Assembly (NCBI RefSeq): GCF_016801865.2
Contig: NC_068937.1
Span: 8,884,207-8,948,206, forward strand
DNA: 64,000 nt
Source of the DNA: Culex pipiens pallens
Taxonomy: Eukaryota; Arthropoda; Insecta; Diptera; Culicidae
Direction of reading: 5' to 3'
Below are positions 12,251 through 23,639 of this stretch, in pieces. Numbering within the stretch: the first letter of the stretch is position 1; each line of letters starts with the position of its first letter. The position numbers and the translations under genes are program-made. The notes beneath the pieces were generated by a model. It worked only from the letters and a program-made list of their open reading frames with translations, was not told the origin of the DNA and did no database searches.

Positions 12251-12559
12251 CTATTATAACTTATTTCAACAAAAATCCGTTCAAAACAGCACAAAAATGC
12301 TGAATTTCTATGACCAAATCTCAGCCCCCAGACCTAATGTCACCCCAGATGACGTTATGGAAATTGCTAACTTTATTTCGTAGAGCTAGTATATAAAAAA
12401 AAAATAAGTATTTGATATATTTTCTAACTAATCAATATTTATAATTTATGTAGAAATAATATGAACAGCAATAAACTGGTTCGTGCACTTGAACTCTTCA
12501 ATTATTAAAAAAAAAAAAATACGGAAAGAAATCAAGAACTTTCGGTTTCTGTTAAATAT

Positions 12560-13374
12560 GGGTAATTCTCCGCCAACTCACACAGCAGTTGCCCCGACCC
12601 CTCCTCGATTTGCGTGAAACTTTGTCCTAATGGGTAACTTTTGTCCCTGATGACGAATCCGAGGTCCGTTTTTTGATATCTCGTGACGGAGGGGCGGTAC
12701 GACCCCTTCCATTTTTGAACATGCGAAAAATTAGGTGATTTTCAATAATTTGCAGCCTGAAACGGTGATGAGATAGAAATTTGGTGTCAAAGGGACTTTT
12801 ATGTAAAATTAAACGCCCGATTTGATGGCGTACTCAGAATTCCGGAAAAACGTATTTTTCATCGAAAAAAACACTAAAAAAGTTTTAAAAATTCTACCAT
12901 TTTCCGTTACTCGACTGTAAAAAATTTTGGAACATGTCATTTTATGGGAAATTTAATGTTCTTTTCGAATCTACATTGACCCAGAAGGGTCTTTTTTTCA
13001 TTTAGAACAAAAATTTTCATTTTAAAATTTCGTGTTTTTTCTAACTTTGCAGGGTTATTTTTTAGAGTGTATTAATGTTATACAAAGTTGTAGAGCAGAC
13101 AATTACAAAAATTTTGATACATAAACATAAGGGGTTTACTCACAAACATCACGAGTTATCACGATTTTACGAAAAAAAGTTTTGAAAAAGTTACTTTTTC
13201 ACATGTTCAAAAATGGAAGGGGTCGTACCGCCCCTCCGTCACGAGATATCAAAAAACGGACCTCGGATCCGTGATCAGGGGCAAAAGTTACCCCTTAGGA
13301 CAAAGTTTCACGCAAATCGAAGAGGGGTCGGGGCAACTTTTCCCGATTTCGAGTGAGTTGGTAGAGAATTACCC
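12560..13374. mobile_element. 815-bp non-autonomous DNA transposon with ~172-bp terminal inverted repeats
   Basis: Left end GGGTAATTCTCCGCCAACTC pairs with right end GAGTTGGTAGAGAATTACCC. The arms (12560-12730 and 13200-13374) also pair through GGAGGGGCGGTACGACCCCT and 'ttgatatctcgtgacgg'. Flanking AAATA at 12554-12558 and 13376-13380 is a possible 5-bp target duplication, with the terminal T/C bases included in the element. The interior has no coding frame. Confidence 0.75.
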
Positions 13375-13678
13375 CAAATAATGAAAATTATTTTTTGGGT
13401 TTCACATTTAGTTTGCAATCGAAAATGAAAATTACTTCACAGTATTTTCAGGCTAAATTTTTTTTTAATGTTGCATTTTTTACTATTTAAAAAAATCTGC
13501 ACATAATTTATGAAGAGCTGAGGATTTATTATCAAAAATATATTGCTTAATTTCCGATTGCATTTAGAATAATATTTTTATGTTTGATTTTTTCGAAAAA
13601 TCTTTTTTTCAGATTTTTATTGCTATCCTCAAGCGCAAATGATGCCTTTTTTGATCATTTTAAGGTGGTAGATTGTGT

Positions 13679-14531
13679 GAGTTCAATTAGTTGGGTGGTG
13701 ACGCGCGGTCAATTATGTGGCATTGTGTGTGAAAAGAAAAGAATTTTATTTCGTGTTTCATCCTGGTTGGCTTGCCCACAAGCAGAAGAAAATCAGTTCA
13801 ATTAGTTGGGTGGTGACGCGGTCAATTATGTGGCATTGTGTGTGAAAAGAAAAGAATTTTATTTCGTGTTTCATCCTGATTAGCTTGCTCAAGTCCTTCC
13901 TACATCATCGTTGATCGGGAGGCACGACGTCGTGTGAATTGTTGCATTAAAATAAGTTTAAGTATTACTGTAAATGACTGTAAAAAAGGCCTTCCTATAT
14001 CATCAATGTCGTCTGTGTAATCGTGATGAAAAATTACATTTATTCAGTATTTAAATACCTGTGCGCGAGTGTTTTGGTGTGCTAATTAGAAAGACCTTCC
14101 CATAGCATCGTTGCTCGGAAGGCTCGCCGACGGGTTTGTTATGAAAGTCCTCCCCATAGCATCGTAGCTCGGGAGGCATCGAAAAGCCAATACCTTATCC
14201 TACTAACCCAAAAAAAAATAATCACGTGATGCTTGAAGGAGATGCTGTGGATTCAACGGTCTCAAGCGGTATCAACAAGTATATAGCGAAAAACTATGTG
14301 CTTGATGAGTCTGCAACTTCAATTATCGGACTAACATTCCTCCCTTTTGTTGAACTGCAGGCTTCTTGGGAGGGCGCCGGTATTGACTAATAAAGTCGGG
14401 GTCTTCAGGGGTTAAACAGTGAACGGATGGTTGGCTCCCACTGATCATTTTTGATTCATTGTTTAACTTCAGCTGATCTGTCAATAACGGAGTAGCAGCT
14501 CATTGGCAGTCAACCATGCTCATGCTCATGC
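13679..14531 (+). mobile_element. Short LINE-like retroposon flanked by a ~20-24-bp target duplication
   Basis: The segment TTTTAAGGTGGTAGATTGTG occurs directly at both flanks (13655-13678 and 14532-14555). The insert starts with two tandem ~118-bp units ('gttcaattagttgggtggtgacgcg...tttcatcctg', at 13681 and 13798) and ends in a CATGCT repeat tail (about 14513-14531). Duplicated 5' units plus a short-repeat 3' tail plus a long target duplication are hallmarks of non-LTR retrotransposition. At 853 bp it has no ORF1 or reverse transcriptase, so it is an internally deleted or SINE-like derivative. Related 'cttccCATAGCATCGTTGCTCGG' motifs recur within it at 13907, 14095 and 14155. Confidence 0.75.
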
Positions 14532-14800
14532 TCATTTTAAGGTGGTAGATTGTGTCTATTATTTGTGGAGCAATGACTGTCAATGATGGTTCTGAATTCA
14601 GGGTCCAGAAATAGTAAATTGAAATGAAAAAATAATCACTATATTTAAAATGCTACAAACAACACAAAGAAACCCACCCCCGAAACTTTCTGAATCAAGA
14701 TTTGAATGTTTTTTTCTTTTGAATGTGACCGTCAAATGGCCGATCGGGAATGATGCCTTTCTGAGCCTTAAACATTTAATAAAATGAAAATAACAAAAAA
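14532..14800 (+). repeat. Dispersed repeat, target of the retroposon
   Basis: This is the reverse complement of 8290-8565. The retroposon at 13679 landed in it, since the shared target duplication is part of this repeat. The remaining left part of the repeat precedes 13655. Confidence 0.6.
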
Positions 14801-15590
14801 CTTTTATTTTTATTTTTTAAGACAATAAATTAGAAATAAAAATCCGTTTATTTTTTTTTCTTAAAAGTCCTAATCATGCCATACAACTTTGCCAAAGATC
14901 GATACTTTCAAAAAATCTTATTTTTTTCCAAAAAAAATAAAATTTGAAGGCTACGGGGTTTTATCCCAATAAAAAAAACTCAAGGAAAGGTCCATTTTAG
15001 AAAACTTTTATTAAAAGATGAAAATACTCTAAAAGCATATTGGAGGTTTTTGAGGGATAATATTGGAGGGATGATACTTGGCTAAAACAGCTTTTCTTAT
15101 TTGCCCCAGATGACAATATATTTTCTTCTCTCAAAATTTTGGCAATGCTGTCCAGATGTTTATTCGAAGTCCTTGGAAAAAAAATGACTTTGGATATTCG
15201 AATCACGAATCTTTTATATTTTTTTCATCGGTTCTATTTTTGAGTTGTTGTTATCCCCAAAAATTCTCTAAAGTAATTCAAAAATTGTAAATCGAAGATA
15301 CTGGCCAAAATGCCGATGATGAAATATTGAGAACATGCATTTGGTAATGTATCATGCAATCAACCTTAAAAATTTGTGAAAAATGGGTTCACTGAACTCC
15401 AATTTATTGATAAAATTGAGAAAATCGGATGTTTTTTGTTCTTTTTTTTTTTTAATTTATCTACTACTTATGAGATCAATTAATTTAAAGCATTAGTTTG
15501 TATTTTCAAAAACACTCAATACAGTTCAATCTTCTAGCTATAATTTTCCAAAAATTGTGTCGCTGATCTTGCTTATGTTGTTTTTTTCGC
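14801..15590. other. AT-rich stretch, weak repeat traces only
   Basis: A faint 'gtcctaatcatgccatacaactttgccaaag' module near 14865-14900 belongs to the inverted-repeat family. Otherwise nothing coding or structured was recognised. Confidence 0.45.
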
Positions 15591-16570
15591 CCTCAGTTAA
15601 ACCAACCAATATCCCTTGTTGCCCTTTCGGTGTGGTGATTTCATTCCGGTGTCATCCCTTAACCAGCAGTGGGTGTGTAATGATATTTTTCCTCCCTTCC
15701 CAAAACCTCGGCCAACAGACACGATTTTTGTAACCATTGTTGTCGTTGTTGTTTTTTTGTTGAGCACAAATTTTCAACGCCATTGCTGGCGGGCTTTAAA
15801 AAAATTACACAACTTGGACAAAAAAAAATCTCATTTTCATTTTGAATTTTAATTAAATTTTGTATGCGTTTGTTGCGTTATTTTTTCATTATTATTCCCT
15901 TTGTGTACGGTTTGTGTGTATAAAACGCCATAGCTCATTATAATAAAGCACTCCCAAAAGCGATTTCCCTTCGCAACCCGCGTGGGGTTAAATGGACGGG
16001 AGATAATAATAATAATGTTTTTAAATATGTCCATGGGTTGGTGGCTTTGGCCCGGGTTGGACCAGAGTGAGAAAGAGAAAAAAAAATAACAAAATGCAAA
16101 AAATCGTGCGAACTCGCGAAACAAACAAGTGCCACGCACCGAGCAAAAAAATGAAATATGTTAATTTATTTTTTCCCCTTCCCCACTAATCCCCCACGTG
16201 ACACCCACGTGTCCCACGAGGGGCCAACTTTTACACCCCCAAGGGTGAGATGGCTCCGGACAGTGCTGTGCTGCGTGGTCATGTGAGGGCATTAAGGGAG
16301 TGGGACTTGAACGGCGAACAAAAAAAATCGATTTAATACAGTTACCTTAAAGTGAGCCCATTATTGCCACACGGCCATATTGTGGCCGCGGCGGGGTTTG
16401 GTTTTGCTGGAAAGGCAAGCGGGGAAAGCAAGTGGAGAGGAGGGATAAATAAAATAAGCTGATGGAACTTAATCCAGATGATGACAGCGCGATGTGATGA
16501 TGGTGGTGGTGGTGATGGCAGGCAATAACCTCGAGGTAATGCAGTTGAGGTCTGAGCTGCAGGAAGTTCA
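15591..16570. other. Unique, GC-richer block without confirmed gene
   Basis: Repeats stop and GC content rises, with sequence such as 'ccacgtgacacccacgtgtcccacgagg' (three CACGTG-like E-boxes at about 16193-16215). Frames on the minus strand up to 96 codons lack coding signatures. The block could be conserved regulatory DNA. The CACGTG clustering is the only specific motif I can point to. Confidence 0.3.
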
Positions 16571-16599
16571 TGATCTTTATTGGCGTTTGAAATGATGGT

Positions 16600-17465
16600 G
16601 CAGAAGAGCTAACCGAAATATTGAATGTTTGGCCCTTTTGAAATGTTAGTCTTAATATAAAAAAAATATAATATTTTTTCGAAAAGATCTGGCAATTTCA
16701 CGAATTTTTCATATTTTATCATTGAAAATTTGACCATTAGTTGCTGAGATATCGACATTAGAAAATGGTGGGCTATTTGAGTGAGACTGAGAAAACATCA
16801 ATTTTCCTGTTTTCAAGTCTTTGCATGGCAATATCTCAGCAACTAAGGGTCGTATCGACAAAGTTCAAAATTACAAAATATAGAGATTTTTCTTAGCTCT
16901 TCAAAAATATTTTTTTCAAAGGTGGGCAAACATGGGCATAAATTTTAAAAAAATGAATAACTGCTACTATTTTCAAAAAAGTTACCTGAAAATGGCTTAA
17001 ACTTGAAAACGATGCACCTTATCAAAATTTCACTGAAGTACTTTTTGATTGTAAATTTCATTTAACATCGAAAAATTAGGCTTAAAAAAAATCATAACTC
17101 AGTCAAAGATTTTTTGCACATTCTAGAAATTTCTGAAAAGTTTGCATTTGATGTCCCCTAGAAACATATCAAAAAATAAAAAAAGTGTATTTTTTGCAAA
17201 TCATGTTTTTATAACAAAAAGTGAAATTAAAAATCACCAAAAAATTTTTAAACTGTATCATTTTTTCAGTTTAGTACTTATTCATACCTACAACTTTGCC
17301 GAAGACACCAAATCGATCAAAAATTCCTTCAAAAGATACAATTTTTTGAATTTTCGTATATTATTTTTGTATGGACAGCTGCCAAATTTGTATGGAAAAT
17401 TATATGGACAAACTAATGATACAAAATGGCTTCTTTTGGCATACCGAAGGCACCAAAAAAGTTTC
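16600..17465 (+). repeat. Half-copy of the long inverted-repeat family with terminal module
   Basis: It begins at the family's symmetry point ('gtttggcccttttgaaatgttagtctt') and runs through 'ttgctgagatatcgacattag' and 'catatcaaaaaat' to the terminal module at 17283-17465 (ACAACTTTGCCGAAGACACC). Only one arm is present. A 159-codon open frame at 17142-17621 is composed of this terminal module and is not a gene. Confidence 0.7.
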
Positions 17466-17524
17466 AGCCGGATTGAAAAACACAAAAAAAATGGAATGAC
17501 CGAAATCTCAGAGAATTGCTCATT

Positions 17525-17970
17525 ACACCCAACTGGCAGTCGCATGATTGTGATGCATGGCGGCATGAAAGTATATCAGAATCTGCATGAAATCTTTCCT
17601 CATGCATTTTTTGCGATATAGGAGTATGACATTTTTGCCCGTTACCAACAATTATCGACATTACCGATGGCTTTTTGGTTGTATTTCACAAAAAAAAAAA
17701 CATAACAGAACGAGGATTGAACCACCAACTTCTTGGTTATTGATCCGACACGCTACCACCGCGCCATGGACGCTTGATGAAATGAGATTGAAAGAGCACC
17801 AACATAATCTTCTCTCTGAAGTGTTGCTCAGGGACGGGCCAGCATTGTATGTGTTGGTGGGGCGGGCAAAAATGATCAACGGGCTTGCTGCAAAAATGTT
17901 ATAAAATGTGACATTTTCTGCAGCAAATCCACTGTTGCAGATTTTGAGATATATTTTTCCTTTCCTTTCA
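17525..17970 (-). repeat. ~445-bp repeat carrying an internal tRNA-like module, copy 1
   Basis: This is the reverse complement of 60436-60906 across its whole length, from the 'cacccaactggcagtcgc' end to the 'gagatatatttttccttt' end. The tRNA-like module sits in its centre (17701-17773). Internal conserved text includes 'gcgggcaaaaatgatc' and 'cgtccctgagcaacac'. Two complete copies 43 kb apart, in opposite orientation, indicate a mobile family. Confidence 0.7.
17701..17773 (-). other. tRNA-like Pol III promoter module (degenerate tRNA)
   Basis: Read on the minus strand, TGGCGCGGTGGTAGCG matches an A box and GGTTCAATCCT a B box at tRNA-like spacing. Acceptor and T stems do not pair properly, so this is not a functional tRNA gene. 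It is embedded inside a longer repeated unit rather than at its 5' end as in classical SINEs. Confidence 0.5.
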
Positions 17971-18244
17971 AGGTCGGGTTAAAATTTTGAACAGGGTCAT
18001 TTTGGTCATTTTAAATTGTTGGGCTAGCTTAACATTGAAAACCAATCCAATAGTTCGGAAATATCGTAAGTTAAACAATAATTGTTGATTAAATGACACT
18101 GAGAAAAACTAATTATTCACAAAATTTAAAACTTTTAGCTGCTTTATCTGAGCAATCAGCAGTCCGATCCAAATCGATAAAAAAATATAGGATATTTTCA
18201 CAGCTTTTCGAAAATACTTTTCGCAGGAGTAGCTTCTTCATGAA

Positions 18245-18925
18245 GAAGGGGGAGAGGGGGTAATATGCATCCCCTAAGGGAAAACTGTGAGTTCTCAACC
18301 GTTACAGCATTACTGTGGAAAAATTTTGTTCGATGCTCTAAAACAACTATTATTCTTCGTCATCCATGTGGAAAAAGTCTTAAAAAACCGCAAAATTGTT
18401 TGAAAATATCAAATTTCTAAAAAAAAATTATTCATTACAAACAACTTTGCGGGGCAATATGCACCACAACATGAGGCAAAATGCTCCAGGTAAAAGCAGT
18501 TTTCACTAGTCACCACTAGATGACACCGCTGTTTTTACACAGGAGCTTCACAGCGGTGCATTTTGCCCCGACCACGCTTTTTGCAGAAAATTTAATTAAA
18601 AATGCATTTTTTTGATGTTTTTGGACTCATCTATCTACAGAATGATGCAGATTATGGCAAAAACCATATACCTCAACACTAACAATAAAAATAAATGCTT
18701 TTTATATTGTCCAAAAATCATAATGAAAGTTCAATGAAAATTAGATGAAAACACAACATTTTAAGGTTTTGCAAATAACTTAAGCTGTTTTTATACTACG
18801 ATGCTCAAATTTTTCCAGCATGGTTTAGCAACGTTAAGCTTCCAATTTCTATGATTTTTTCCTCGAAAAATTCTTCCAAATACCGAGAAAAGCAGGGGGT
18901 GCATATTACCCCCTCTCCTCCTATA
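18245..18925. mobile_element. ~680-bp element with GGGGGTAATATGCA terminal inverted repeats
   Basis: The left end AGAGGGGGTAATATGCATCC pairs with the right end GGTGCATATTACCCCCTCTC. A second internal pair, 'ggggcaatatgcacc' at 18452 and 'ggtgcattttgcccc' at 18564, surrounds a segment with 'tcaccactagatgacaccgctg'. No coding frame. Confidence 0.6.
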
Positions 18926-18959
18926 TTTTTTAACCACAAAAAAGTTTTAAGAAAAAATA

Positions 18960-19920
18960 CCTTAAAATGCCATTACTTTTGAACGATTATCAAAAAATAA
19001 ATAAGGCTTTGTTGTTGCCCTGAAATATCAGGGGGCAAAAAAGACTTTTTTTTTTCAAAAAAATTTAAAGTTTAAATTTTTAATGGAAATTTAAGTCTGT
19101 TATGATATAACTGATTTCAATTTAAAATGCATTCCCCTGTGTTTATTATCATTGTTGAGCATGTTTGGGTTAATTATTGTTTTTTAAATTTTGTTGAATT
19201 TTCAATGTTCTAAACCAGAAATGCGTTTTTTTGCAATTTTTGTTCGTCAAATCTTACATTTTTTGAGAATTAATGAGTGCTTATCAACTGTACGGGTGTA
19301 TGTATATTGCATTTTCAAGTGGTTTTTCACTGAACTGTTAAAATTCTGGATTGTAATTTCAATTATTGTATTTTCTATCCACCCCCACCCCCCATCCCCC
19401 TTTTCTTGTTAGAGTCATGGGAAAAAACTTTGACTTATATTTGAAATTCTTACATCAATAGTTTTTTAAACTTTCAGAAAAAACTTTTTTTTGTTTATCT
19501 CCGGTACCAAAACAACAAATATTAAAAATTTAGAATTATATTTGTAATGGGAATTTTTATTTAAACAGATAAGGCTGGTACAAATTTTATATCAAGTTTT
19601 TGTCACCCCCACCCCACCATCAACGTTGGCCCGAAAAATTAGGGTCAAAAAATTACAAAGGAAATTTAAGTGATATCATCTGAAATTGGTTTAAAATGCA
19701 TTCCCCTGCGTTTTAAATAATTTTTATCATGTTTGGGTTGATTTAAACATCTTTTGAATTTTTTGAAAATTTTCGATGTTTAGTATCACAAAAAGTGTTT
19801 TTTTTTTCATTTTTTTTTTGTTTTCGTCATATCATACTTTTATTTTAAACTAATGCGTGCAAAACAACTGAACTAGTGTAAAATGCATTTTAAAACACTT
19901 TTTGCATTCAAATGTAATAA
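18960..19920 (-). repeat. Two successive copies of the poly-G/poly-C element family
   Basis: Segments 18980-19410 and 19440-19920 both contain 'aaaatgcattcccctg-gttt', 'catgtttgggtt', 'ttttcgatgttt'-like text and C-rich runs (19381-19402, 19604-19619). They match the reverse complement of 47440-47650. The start 'aaggctggtacaaatttta' is at about 19570. Confidence 0.6.
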
Positions 19921-19950
19921 ACTTTTGAAAAAACTTGCTTGTTAATTTCT

Positions 19951-20137
19951 TACACGGAGAAAAAAGAGTTCCCAGAATCGTGAACAAGCGTTCATGAAAA
20001 TGCGAACCACGAACAAAGTGTTCAAATGCCATGGTACGTTTTTCAAAATCGTACCATGGGATTTGAACACTTTGTTCGTGGCTCTCATTTTCATGAACGC
20101 TTGTTCACGATTTTGGGAACTCTTTTTTCTCCGTGTA
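19951..20137. mobile_element. 187-bp palindromic MITE, copy A
   Basis: TACACGGAGAAAAAAGAGTT at the left pairs with AACTCTTTTTTCTCCGTGTA at the right. The arms contain GTTCATGAAAATG and GAACAAAGTGTTCAAAT and close on GTACGTTTTTCAAAATCGTAC. It is nearly identical to the copy at 20312-20494, in the same family but with point differences. Confidence 0.85.
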
Positions 20138-20311
20138 CTCAGCTATTAAAAATTGTTTAATTTTAACTGAGAAAGCAAATTAAAAAAACAAATGTTTAAA
20201 GTTGAAGATTATGTGTATATGTTATGTTTTTGGTGAATCGAGATCATTTTGAAACGAATATAACCAACATCGAACAAATGATGAAAAGCTACCTATAAAA
20301 ACGACTCCCTT

Positions 20312-20494
20312 CACGGAGAAAAAAGAGTTCCCAAAATCGTGAACAAGCGTTCATGAAAATGGGAACCACGAACAAAGTGTTCAAATTTCATGGTACGTTT
20401 TTCAAAATCGTACCATGGAATTTGAACACTTTGTTCGAGGTTCTCATTTTCATGAACGCTTGTTCACGATTTTGGGAACTCTTTTTTCTCCGTG
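20312..20494. mobile_element. 183-bp palindromic MITE, copy B
   Basis: Same palindrome as 19951-20137, bounded by CACGGAG / CTCCGTG. The right boundary directly abuts the GC-rich putative exon block that begins at 20495, so the insertion sits at the edge of unique DNA. Confidence 0.85.
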
Positions 20495-21219
20495 TTCCGT
20501 CGATTCACCACCCAACAGAGTGCGTCGTGGTATAATTGCGTTACTTTCAGTTTGGCCACGACTGCGGGCCTCATCGAAAGGGCGCGTATTTTTTGTTTGC
20601 TGTAGGTACTCCTGCAGATCCCGAACGACATTCCGACGGTCCGTCCTTTCATCAACAAACCAGCGAAGGACATCATCTGTGGGTGAGTGTGTGCGTTTGC
20701 GGCGTGGACACGGTGACACATCCATCAGGACTGTCTCTCTCTCTCGCTCCTCTAGGCCGTTGTTTTTGCGTGGTTTATCAAGTTTTTCCCCGCTCTCTTG
20801 GTGGTTTGGAGGGGGGGGGGGGGAGTTGGAGGTGGTCAGTTCCGTGGTCGTGTCAACTGCTTCCGTCGGCAAGTTGGTGGTTTTTGTCGGTGCTGCTGCT
20901 GCTGGTGGTGGTATATTTTGGGTTCTGCGGATTGATTTGTGGTTCTTTGGGTGACGACGACCGTACCGAGAGTCACGTTGGTGGTGGTGTCGGCGGTTGA
21001 AAAGAGTTCGTTCGTGTGTAGCAGGATTTCCGGTGGATTTATTGCGGAAAATACACTACTGGAAAAGCCACAGATCTGCTTCATGCGTGAGAATGAAAAG
21101 TTGAGTCCGGGGTGGTGAGTTGGTGGAACCCACCTGGATTGATGGCGACGATGAAAAGGTCCGTGAAAAGGTGACGGTTAGAGATGGTGATTTTGATTCG
21201 GTGGTGCAGAGTGATTAAG
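20495..21219 (+). other. Candidate 5' untranslated exon with splice donor
   Basis: A GC-rich block with an initiator match TTTCAGTTTGG (A at 20549), CT runs (20731-20750), a GGTGG/GCTGCT-rich middle and a consensus donor GATTAAG|GTGAGCAGG with GTGAGC at 21220-21225. Several frames are open (up to 179 codons on +). Their products are low-complexity Val/Ser/Gly runs and compete with one another, so I treat the block as untranslated. A function as an alternative first exon of a large + strand gene is inferred from the donor and from similar blocks at 9.0 and 48.5 kb. Confidence 0.4.
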
Positions 21220-22540
21220 GTGAGCAGGTTTGGATTAACGGTAGAAGTGAAAGTTCTAGTGGAGCAAGTGGTGAAAAGGTACTGATTGAGCTAAGTTGTC
21301 TAAAATTTACATTATATTTAATTAAATTGTAAGAAATACATTGTAAATACCATCTTTTGATATTTTTTGCATTTGTTTCTCTTTCCAAAGCATGATTTCA
21401 AGTGCGCCTTCAATTGTTTACAGCCAATCCGTATGTTTTGTTTTGCTTTACCAATGCAGAACGCTCTCACATTCGGTATGCCTTTTGATACAAACATACA
21501 ATTATAATGATCATGATGAAAATGTTGCCTGGGTGGTCTCCAAGCATGTCGGCCACTTATGTAAACAATCCATCGGGATTAAACGTTTCAATGGCGCAAA
21601 TTTTCCCTCCCAGATTCGGCACGCTGTATGACTTTCAACATTGTTCAAAGTTTTGCCCCGGCGCTGGCATGAAATTTTAACGACATTCAAGAAACATCGT
21701 CAGCGTAGCTCAGACCTTACGAGATTTACGACACACCAGAGTCGACCTTCTTCGCTCGTTCGTTGTTGCGGGGAAAGTTTCAAGAAAATGCCCGAAACCG
21801 CAGAAGCACACATGAAAATTGTACGACGACGACGACGTCTGAGGGAAAAGTCGCAGTTTTTGGGGGTTCAAAAGGTATTATCGCTCGAGTCGAGCTCAAG
21901 ATGAGAGCGAGATCAACAACTCAACAACTTTGCGTCTTAGGAGGAGAAAACTTTTTGCTGAATAGAGTTATTACCTTCAAGAGAGACAACCTTAAGGTGA
22001 CACCACCACAACGCGCTGTGAAGGAACTGCTGCGTACAGAAAGGACACCAACCAAAAGCGAGTGAGTTGAGAGTCACTCGACCATAAAACGGTCTGTTTT
22101 TAACCCGTTAACGAGGTAATTAGATGGTGCCGTTTTACATGATTTATGATTTTTAGGCAGTGCCATCGGAGCGTTACAGCGTTCTGTTGCTTGGAGAACG
22201 CACGACCATACGTGTGTTCCGGATGTGTTTTGTGGGTGCATTCCTGGATGTTCGCCAGAAAAAGGAGAGACAAAAAAAAAATCGATAGAGTGGCGTGCTT
22301 TGTAACACATGGAAACGCACGTAAATGGTTGGCGTTTGTAATGATGAAGTGGTGGCATGAAGCGAAGTTTTATGGTTCAATTGGGAAGTCACGCACGCGA
22401 TTTTATGCACGAAGCTGGGAACATCAAAGGAAAATAATAACATAATAAGTTATTTAAGCTAACGGGTTTGGTTTTGTTTTGTTTTGTCAGCGAAAGGTGG
22501 TTTCATCTTTGAAACAATTAAAAAAATAAAAATCAAATTT
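21220..22540 (+). other. Unique block downstream of the donor, no gene recognised
   Basis: Mixed GC content, no repeats. There is another possible donor context, CCTTAAG|GTGACACC, near 21992-22000. Short frames in several phases show no domain or conserved motif that I recognise. It may be intron with enhancer elements or additional untranslated exons. Confidence 0.3.
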
Positions 22541-22624
22541 ATGGTCAAGGTACCCTCCTGAAGTGTCCAAGTGATTAATGGATGGTCCCTATTTATTTTA
22601 CTAATATTTTGTCTATCCTTTTAA

Positions 22625-22798
22625 ACACTCAAAAAAATTAGTTCGCGTAAACGTGAACAGAGTTCATGCCAACAGGAACCAGGAAGAAAACTGTTCACTT
22701 TCATAGTGCAATGCACTATAAAAGTTGAACGGGTTTCTTCCTGGTTCCTGGTGGCATGAACTCTGTTCACGTTTACGCGAACTCATTTTTTTGAGTGT
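22625..22798. mobile_element. 174-bp palindromic MITE, second family
   Basis: ACACTCAAAAAAATTAGTTC at the left pairs with GAACTCATTTTTTTGAGTGT at the right. Inner arms 'gcgtaaacgtgaacagagttcatgcc' pair fully and close on 'tgcaatgca'. Its architecture resembles the 19951/20312 MITEs (GTTCATG/GTGAAC cores), but the ends differ. A fragment of the 'ggatggtccc' MITE family lies just upstream at about 22550-22592. Confidence 0.85.
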
Positions 22799-22919
22799 AG
22801 CATCTTTCAATGATTTTTAATAAGGCTGTGGCTAGTTATTTTATTTATAGTTTTTGTTCCTAGACTCTGGTCTGGAAATAGCGGGATGCTGCAAAAAACA
22901 TTATTTTGAATTTCAAGTT

Positions 22920-23475
22920 TATCTTCCAAAATGTGGAATCGAAATGTTCAAAAATTCTTAGTTATAGTTGTACTGTCCACCATTGAAAAAACGGCTAATA
23001 CCCACTTTTGGCAAAAACGAGATATTAACACCAGAGGATGTTCCAACGCATCTCCTGGAACTTGAATTTCACTGAAAAAGTGTTTAGACTTGGCTGCCGA
23101 TGCGAAAAACCAAACGGCTAATATGCCTCTCTTATGGGGAATTGCCTTGACGGAGATTTTGTGACAAACGAGCAATTCTCTACCAAAACCGGAAATGGAT
23201 TTTATTTGTATTTTTTGATTTGGCTCAAACTTTGTGGGGGCCTTCCCTATGACCAAATATGCTATTTTGTGTCATTGGTTCACCCATACAAGTCTCCATA
23301 CAATTTTGGCAGCTGTCCATACAAAAATGGTTTGTAAATATTCAAACAGCTGTAACTTTTGAGTGAATTTTCTGATCAATTTAGTGTCTTCGGCAAAGTT
23401 GTAGGTATTGTTGAGGACTTTTGAGAAAAAAATAGGTACACGGAAAAAAATTTGGAGATTTTTTTATCAACTTTT
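22920..23475 (-). repeat. Terminal module of the inverted-repeat family, left edge of composite locus
   Basis: Positions 23220-23475 are almost identical to the reverse complement of 37344-37600, including 'gggggccttccctatgacc', the 'cttcggcaaagttgtagg' signature and 'aaaaaaataggtacacgg'. The preceding 300 bp carry 'ctaccaaaaccggaaatgg'-type arm text. Together with 37344-37600 it brackets the 14-kb composite repeat locus in inverted orientation. Confidence 0.7.
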
Positions 23476-23639
23476 TGACAAAGAACTTTGTCCTAAGGGC
23501 TCTATTCTGGTGAGGTGTCAATCCAGAAAACCGAAAAATGTCGCGCGTTACGAAAATGTTGCATGCTTGGTACTGGGGAAGAGGTCTGCGACGCAACAAA
23601 GCACTGTTGCGTGGAATTTTCCACACAGTTGAAACAAAA

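Noticed and set aside
17142..17621. 159-codon + frame
   Set aside because: Composed of the dispersed terminal module and the start of another repeat. The same peptide text appears in decayed copies at 49-252.
18113..18298. Short minus frame with serine-rich start
   Set aside because: Overlaps the terminal inverted repeat of a non-coding element.
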